A program made the translations under genes and the position numbers. Below the pieces are notes generated by a model. It saw only the letters and a program-made list of their open reading frames with translations. It was not told the DNA's origin and searched no databases. 10,157 nucleotides of DNA from DASYYE01 sp035946955 (GTDB lineage: Bacteria; Actinomycetota; Actinomycetes; Streptosporangiales; Streptosporangiaceae), in NCBI GenBank assembly GCA_035946955.1, contig DASYYE010000270.1:1-10157 (forward strand). Reading direction: 5' to 3'. Each line of letters opens with the position of its first letter. The first letter of the stretch is position 1. Positions 7,353 to 10,157 of the stretch are shown piece after piece.

Positions 7353-7371
7353 GTGGAAAGTCGGCCTCCAC
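7353..7371. promoter_or_regulatory. Conserved inverted repeat, copy 1
   Basis: GTGGA (7353-7357), 9-nt spacer, TCCAC (7367-7371). The same half-sites and spacer length occur upstream of secreted protein 2 at 10001-10019, and the near edge lies 96 nt before the start codon here against 97 nt there. A 19-bp dyad suits a dimeric helix-turn-helix regulator such as the LuxR-type protein encoded next door. Confidence 0.6.
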
Positions 7372-7409
7372 TTTTATGAAAGCCAGGACAGCGCCCGCCG
7401 CGTCCCGCC

Positions 7410-8066
7410 CTAGCTCGCGATGCCGTGCCGGTAGGCATACGCGACAGCCTGTGATCTGCTGCGAAGGCCGAGCTTGACGAGAATGTGGTGGACGTGTGAG
7501 CGGATCGTGGCCTCGGTCACGCTGAGCCTTTCCGCCGCCTCAAAGCTGGTCATGCCGCTCGCGAGCAAGCGGAGGACGGCCAGCTCGGCCCGGGTGAGAA
7601 CACCGCAGGCAACGGGCGGCCCGGTGGCGGGCGGGGTTGCGCGCATGGTCCAGTCGATGAGGCGCTTGGTGGTCGCGGGCGTCAGGAACGCATCTCCCGC
7701 CGCTACCGCACGTATCGCGCGAATGAGGTCGGGGGGAGAGCCGTCCTTGCGGACTACCCCGCGCACGCCCGCCCGCAGCACGTCTACGACGTCCTTCTCC
7801 TCGTCCCGTGTGACAAGTGCTATGGTCCCGGTCACTGGCCGACCGCCCCGTGTGACCCGTTCCCGCAGCCAGGACACGATCTCGGCGGCAGCACCCAAAC
7901 TGCCCACCAGCACGACGTGCGGGGGCTGCCGTGCGATGTGCGTCAGGGCCATGCTGGATGTGTCCGGTTCGCCCAGCACCTTCATGTCGGCTTCCAAGGA
8001 AATCAGTGCCCGGATGCCAGCCCGCGCGAAGGTCTGCTCCTCACAGATGATCACGCCAATGCTCAT
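7410..8066 (-). CDS. NarL/LuxR-type regulator with degenerate receiver
   Basis: A 218-residue protein with an N-terminal receiver-like domain (about 1-120) and a C-terminal LuxR helix-turn-helix (about 155-215: 'LTRAELAVLRLLASGMTSFE', then 'AAERLSVTEATIRSHVHHIL', then 'VKLGLRSRSQAVAYA'), which binds DNA as a dimer. The receiver is atypical. The acidic pair is Glu9-Glu10, and the phospho-acceptor position in 'HVVLVGSL' is Gly55 rather than Asp; the conserved Lys in 'VVRKDG' is kept. It probably does not use normal aspartate phosphorylation and may be set by ligand, partner or amount. I choose the ATG at 8066 since the domain starts there and a run of G lies about 10 nt upstream; ATG 8084 adds six residues. 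No histidine kinase is in the window. Its place between the two secreted-protein/sulfotransferase pairs suggests it controls them. Confidence 0.88.
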   Translation of the reverse strand: MSIGVIICEEQTFARAGIRALISLEADMKVLGEPDTSSMALTHIARQPPHVVLVGSLGAAAEIVSWLRERVTRGGRPVTGTIALVTRDEEKDVVDVLRAGVRGVVRKDGSPPDLIRAIRAVAAGDAFLTPATTKRLIDWTMRATPPATGPPVACGVLTRAELAVLRLLASGMTSFEAAERLSVTEATIRSHVHHILVKLGLRSRSQAVAYAYRHGIAS

Positions 8067-8107
8067 GGCGGGCGAACCCCCCATCTATCGATGCAGCTCC
8101 GCATCCG

Positions 8108-8120
8108 ACACTGGCAGTGT
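8108..8120. promoter_or_regulatory. Dyad upstream of the LuxR-type gene
   Basis: ACACTG-G-CAGTGT, a perfect 13-bp dyad 42 nt before the chosen start. It differs from the GTGGA-N9-TCCAC repeat. It may be an operator in the promoter of the regulator; inferred from symmetry and position. Confidence 0.35.
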
Positions 8121-8181
8121 GCTCTGGAGAGGTTCTGACGATTTTCTGAATGCGGTGGCACGGTGCCTGCCATGCGTCCGC

Positions 8182-8196
8182 AGCCCGACGCGGGCT
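8182..8196 (-). terminator. Hairpin after sulfotransferase 2
   Basis: Perfect 6-bp stem AGCCCG, loop ACG, CGGGCT, 34 nt past the sulfotransferase 2 stop. A second weaker hairpin, GGCAG-6 nt-CTGCC, lies at about 8201-8216 next to it. The pair may end the secreted protein 2/sulfotransferase 2 transcript before the LuxR-type gene. Confidence 0.4.
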
Positions 8197-8229
8197 TGAA
8201 GGCAGTTCGCCCTGCCGCCGGCCGGTGTG

Positions 8230-9576
8230 TCAGGTAGCGGGCCCGGCCGTGGCGTGTGGTGATATGCCCAGCAGGGCGGCCATGACGGGCACAGGCGCCT
8301 CTGTGCGCTTACCTGCGCGGCGCGGCCCGGGCGCGGAGCGCACCCGGCCCTGTCGCAGGGCCAAGCCGAAGTTGAGCCTGCCGTCAAGCACGGCGTGCCA
8401 TGTCCCGGTCTCCGCAGCCAGCAGCCAGTCACCTTGGCCAGGTGCCGGGCCGCACCTGGTCGGCAGGCCGCCGAGGCTGAGGTCCACTACCCAGCTGCAC
8501 GAGGTGGGTGATCCCCCGTCACCGATGGCCGTGATCACGATCGCGGCCGAGCGCCACCAGGCTGGGGTGCGGTCGCTGGAGCGCGGCTCTCCGGGTGAGC
8601 GTCTCGCCAGGCTATCCCGTATCCGCCTGGTCAGCGCCGCTTCCAGCTCGTCCGGTCCCGCCGCGTCGGTGGCCTCTGCCGGAGCCTGGCCGCCGTCCAA
8701 GTCCTGCCGTTGGCGTGTCAGCACACCGCCGCCCACGCGCAGGTTCCACTGATCATCCACCTGCACGTAGCCGAGCTTGCCCAGCAGGCCGTTGACGGCG
8801 CCGAGCAGTGGAGCGGGAATGGCGTCGGTTGGTACCGCTACCCCCCTTCCCACTGAGGCGCCTGTGATCTGGCTCGTCGCCCAGATCTTGTAGTCGCCGC
8901 TGCCATGCAGGTCGTAGGGGGCGGTCAGGCTGGCAGCCGGGACGTCGCCGACCACACCGAGGAATTTGAAGATCTCCTTTGCGGTGATCTCGGGGGAGAT
9001 GGCCAGATCCTCATAGTAAACGCGCTGGCACCGGCCAGGGTGGGCCTCTTCGAACTCGAGAATCGCCGTTGTATGGTCAGCCCAGTAGTGTGCGAGGGCG
9101 GCGACGTTGTTGCCGGGACTGTTGCTCGCATAAGGCTCGAAGCCGTAACCGGCCATTCCCCAGGGGCACGCTTCGATACCTGATGCGATCATGTCCATGC
9201 AGTGCCGGTACAGGCATATGAACTGTGCCTGCGGGTACACTTCCAGAAATGCTGCCGCCACCTCCGCAGTGCCGAGCGACTTGTCGCACCACCGCAGGCG
9301 CCCGCGGGTGGACAGATATTCCGCCAGCATGCGGTCGACCGGGGCACGGATGGCGGATGTGGCCACCGTCGGCAACTGCTCGCACCGGTTGAGCATCTTC
9401 CAGGTCGCCAAGTGGTGTGAAACGGTCTTGGCGAGGTTGGTTTCCGGTGGGCAGGCAAGCTCGGGATGAGAGTCCAGTATGAACCGCAGCAGCGTAGAGC
9501 CGGTGCGGGCACAGGCGAGAATGATGACCGGCTCGTCGAGCCTCATGGCGGCCTGCTGTCCGGGGATTGCCGACAT
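8230..9576 (-). CDS. Sulfotransferase 2 with C-terminal SCP2-like domain
   Basis: A 448-residue predicted cytoplasmic PAPS-dependent sulfotransferase (Sulfotransfer_3, similar in motif order to tyrosylprotein sulfotransferases). The 5'-phosphosulfate loop is 'ARTGSTLLR' with Arg24, followed by 'LDSHPELACPPET' with Glu45 at the catalytic-base position. 'RWCDKS' holds Lys99, and 'FICLYRHCMDMIAS' holds Arg124 and Ser132 for the 3'-phosphate. 'GRCQRVYYEDL' and 'LGKLGY' close the domain near 280. After a charged linker, residues about 340-437 resemble an SCP2-type sterol/lipid-carrier domain ('SWVVDLSLGG', 'GTWHAVLDGRLNFGLALRQG', 'LLGI'). Copy 1 lacks this extension. I use ATG 9576: AGGA lies 8 nt upstream, whereas it is only 2 nt from ATG 9582. 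It follows secreted protein 2 by 24 nt, so the two are very likely co-transcribed. The substrate is unknown. Confidence 0.85.
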   Translation of the reverse strand: MSAIPGQQAAMRLDEPVIILACARTGSTLLRFILDSHPELACPPETNLAKTVSHHLATWKMLNRCEQLPTVATSAIRAPVDRMLAEYLSTRGRLRWCDKSLGTAEVAAAFLEVYPQAQFICLYRHCMDMIASGIEACPWGMAGYGFEPYASNSPGNNVAALAHYWADHTTAILEFEEAHPGRCQRVYYEDLAISPEITAKEIFKFLGVVGDVPAASLTAPYDLHGSGDYKIWATSQITGASVGRGVAVPTDAIPAPLLGAVNGLLGKLGYVQVDDQWNLRVGGGVLTRQRQDLDGGQAPAEATDAAGPDELEAALTRRIRDSLARRSPGEPRSSDRTPAWWRSAAIVITAIGDGGSPTSCSWVVDLSLGGLPTRCGPAPGQGDWLLAAETGTWHAVLDGRLNFGLALRQGRVRSAPGPRRAGKRTEAPVPVMAALLGISPHATAGPAT

Positions 9577-9600
9577 TCGCATGATCCTGCTGGGCGGAGG

Positions 9601-9903
9601 CTAGCTGAAGGTTAGGTTTCCCGCTGAGGTCCAACCTCTCGTGCCGGTCGAGAGATTCTGGCCGTTGTCCCACACGACGCCGCTGTCTGGGTTCCGGTAA
9701 CTGCTGTTGACGTAGAATTCCTGGCCATAGTATCCGTATCCCCAGAGTGCGCCACCGGGGAAAGGGCCCCCGAGGATCGGCGCGTAATCCTGGTTGAACC
9801 ACCCTGGATAGCCGGCCGTGGCGGCACCGGCATCCACCGTCGCCGCGGCAATAAGCCCGGAAGCGAGTGCGGGTGCGAGTATCACCCTGCCAAGCGTGCG
9901 CAT
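9601..9903 (-). CDS. Small secreted SH3b-like protein 2
   Basis: A 100-residue preprotein, paralogous to 6963-7256. The signal peptide begins 'MRTLGRVILAP' with cleavage expected after A-G-A at 27; the mature chain is about 73 residues and has no Cys. Blocks shared with copy 1 are 'GYPGWFN', 'API', 'GYYGQEFYV' and 'NLSTGTRGWT', ending in a Phe-Ser C terminus; between them the two differ in length and sequence. The order fits one SH3b-like domain, with the G-Y-Y-G-Q turn and the G-x-R-G-W strand. Mature tyrosines are concentrated around 'GYGYYGQEFYV' and are the obvious candidates if the neighbouring sulfotransferase acts on protein. The ATG at 9903 has a full AAAGGAGG 7 nt upstream, the best ribosome binding site in the window, suggesting strong expression. 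Confidence 0.82.
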   Translation of the reverse strand: MRTLGRVILAPALASGLIAAATVDAGAATAGYPGWFNQDYAPILGGPFPGGALWGYGYYGQEFYVNSSYRNPDSGVVWDNGQNLSTGTRGWTSAGNLTFS

Positions 9904-9998
9904 GCCTGTGCCTCCTTTGCGCCGGACTTGTCTGGGAGTCGGGGTGCTGGCGCGTTATAAGATTTCTAGCAGGTAAGGGGAAGGGCGTCGCCGGCGCG
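9904..9998 (-). promoter_or_regulatory. Promoter and leader of secreted protein 2
   Basis: On the minus strand a TATAAC -10-like hexamer (9954-9959) precedes the block 'CGCCAGCACC' and the strong AAAGGAGG. 'CTGCTAGAAA' lies just upstream of the hexamer and 'CGCCGGCGAC' further up; all occur in the same order before secreted protein 1. No clear -35 is seen, so an activator or alternative sigma factor is possible. Confidence 0.5.
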
Positions 9999-10021
9999 AC
10001 GTGGAACATTGACGTCCACGT
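9999..10021. promoter_or_regulatory. Conserved inverted repeat, copy 2
   Basis: ACGTGGA (9999-10005), 9-nt spacer, TCCACGT (10015-10021): a 7-bp version of the GTGGA-N9-TCCAC repeat at 7353-7371. The core edge lies 97 nt from the start codon of secreted protein 2. Confidence 0.6.
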
Positions 10022-10130
10022 TTGTGGAGAATGGGCCGCGTGGCGCGGCCGGGTGCTGCGCTCAGGAGCATGGGAGCCCGCCGCGGCTGTGGGGTGTCAG
10101 AAGTCTGCCTGACCCATTGAGCTGCAGCGA

Positions 10131-10149
10131 TGCGGCGGTGTCAGCCGCA
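10131..10149. repeat. Small hairpin at the window edge
   Basis: TGCGGC, 7-nt loop, GCCGCA. From 10022 to the end I see no convincing gene; this stem is the only clear structure and could end a gene beyond the window. Confidence 0.25.
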
Positions 10150-10157
10150 AGGCATGA

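Noticed and set aside
6952..7371. N-terminal extension of the sulfotransferase-like frame up to 7371
   Set aside because: It lies wholly over the secreted-protein gene in another frame, is Arg/Gly-rich and has no counterpart in copy 2.
7474..8199. Long plus-strand frame opposite the LuxR-type gene
   Set aside because: Ser/Arg/Thr-rich antisense shadow of a clear helix-turn-helix protein.
9077..10009. Long minus-strand frame of about 310 residues
   Set aside because: It shadows secreted protein 2 and the sulfotransferase 2 N terminus in another frame; its composition is Arg/Pro/His-rich with no domain.

Overview
The window is high-GC DNA with GTG and TTG starts, AfsR/SARP-type regulators and Streptomyces-like secreted proteins. 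It is almost certainly from an actinomycete (Streptomyces or a relative); the genus cannot be read from the sequence. It looks like an accessory, regulator-rich region: no polyketide, peptide-synthetase or other core biosynthetic gene is present, and no RNA gene, IS element or CRISPR array was seen.

Layout. 119-583 (+) encodes a small SRPBCC/polyketide-cyclase-like protein. 584-1172 is gene-poor and holds the N-terminal remnant of an OsmC-family gene. 1173-2069 (-) and 2288-5068 (+) are divergent regulators: a stand-alone SARP and a full AfsR-like protein (SARP + NB-ARC + TPR). All well-supported genes from about 5100 to 9903 are on the minus strand. In transcription order they are: small secreted SH3b-like protein 2, sulfotransferase 2 with a C-terminal SCP2-like domain, a LuxR/NarL-type regulator with a degenerate receiver, small secreted SH3b-like protein 1, sulfotransferase-like protein 1, and a lipoprotein that converges on the AfsR-like gene.

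The most notable feature is a duplicated two-gene cassette: a signal-peptide-bearing, tyrosine-rich, single-SH3b-like small protein followed directly by a sulfotransferase. Both copies carry the same inverted repeat, GTGGA-N9-TCCAC, 96-97 nt upstream of the peptide start, and the regulator gene lies between the copies. In copy 2 the sulfotransferase keeps the expected PAPS-binding and catalytic residues and has gained an SCP2-like (lipid/sterol carrier type) domain. In copy 1 the aligned residues are replaced (R to H, E to D, K to I, S to A), so it may be a pseudoenzyme. A working hypothesis is a regulated export system in which a secreted SH3b protein, or a ligand or lipid it meets, is sulfated. 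The substrate is not known from sequence.
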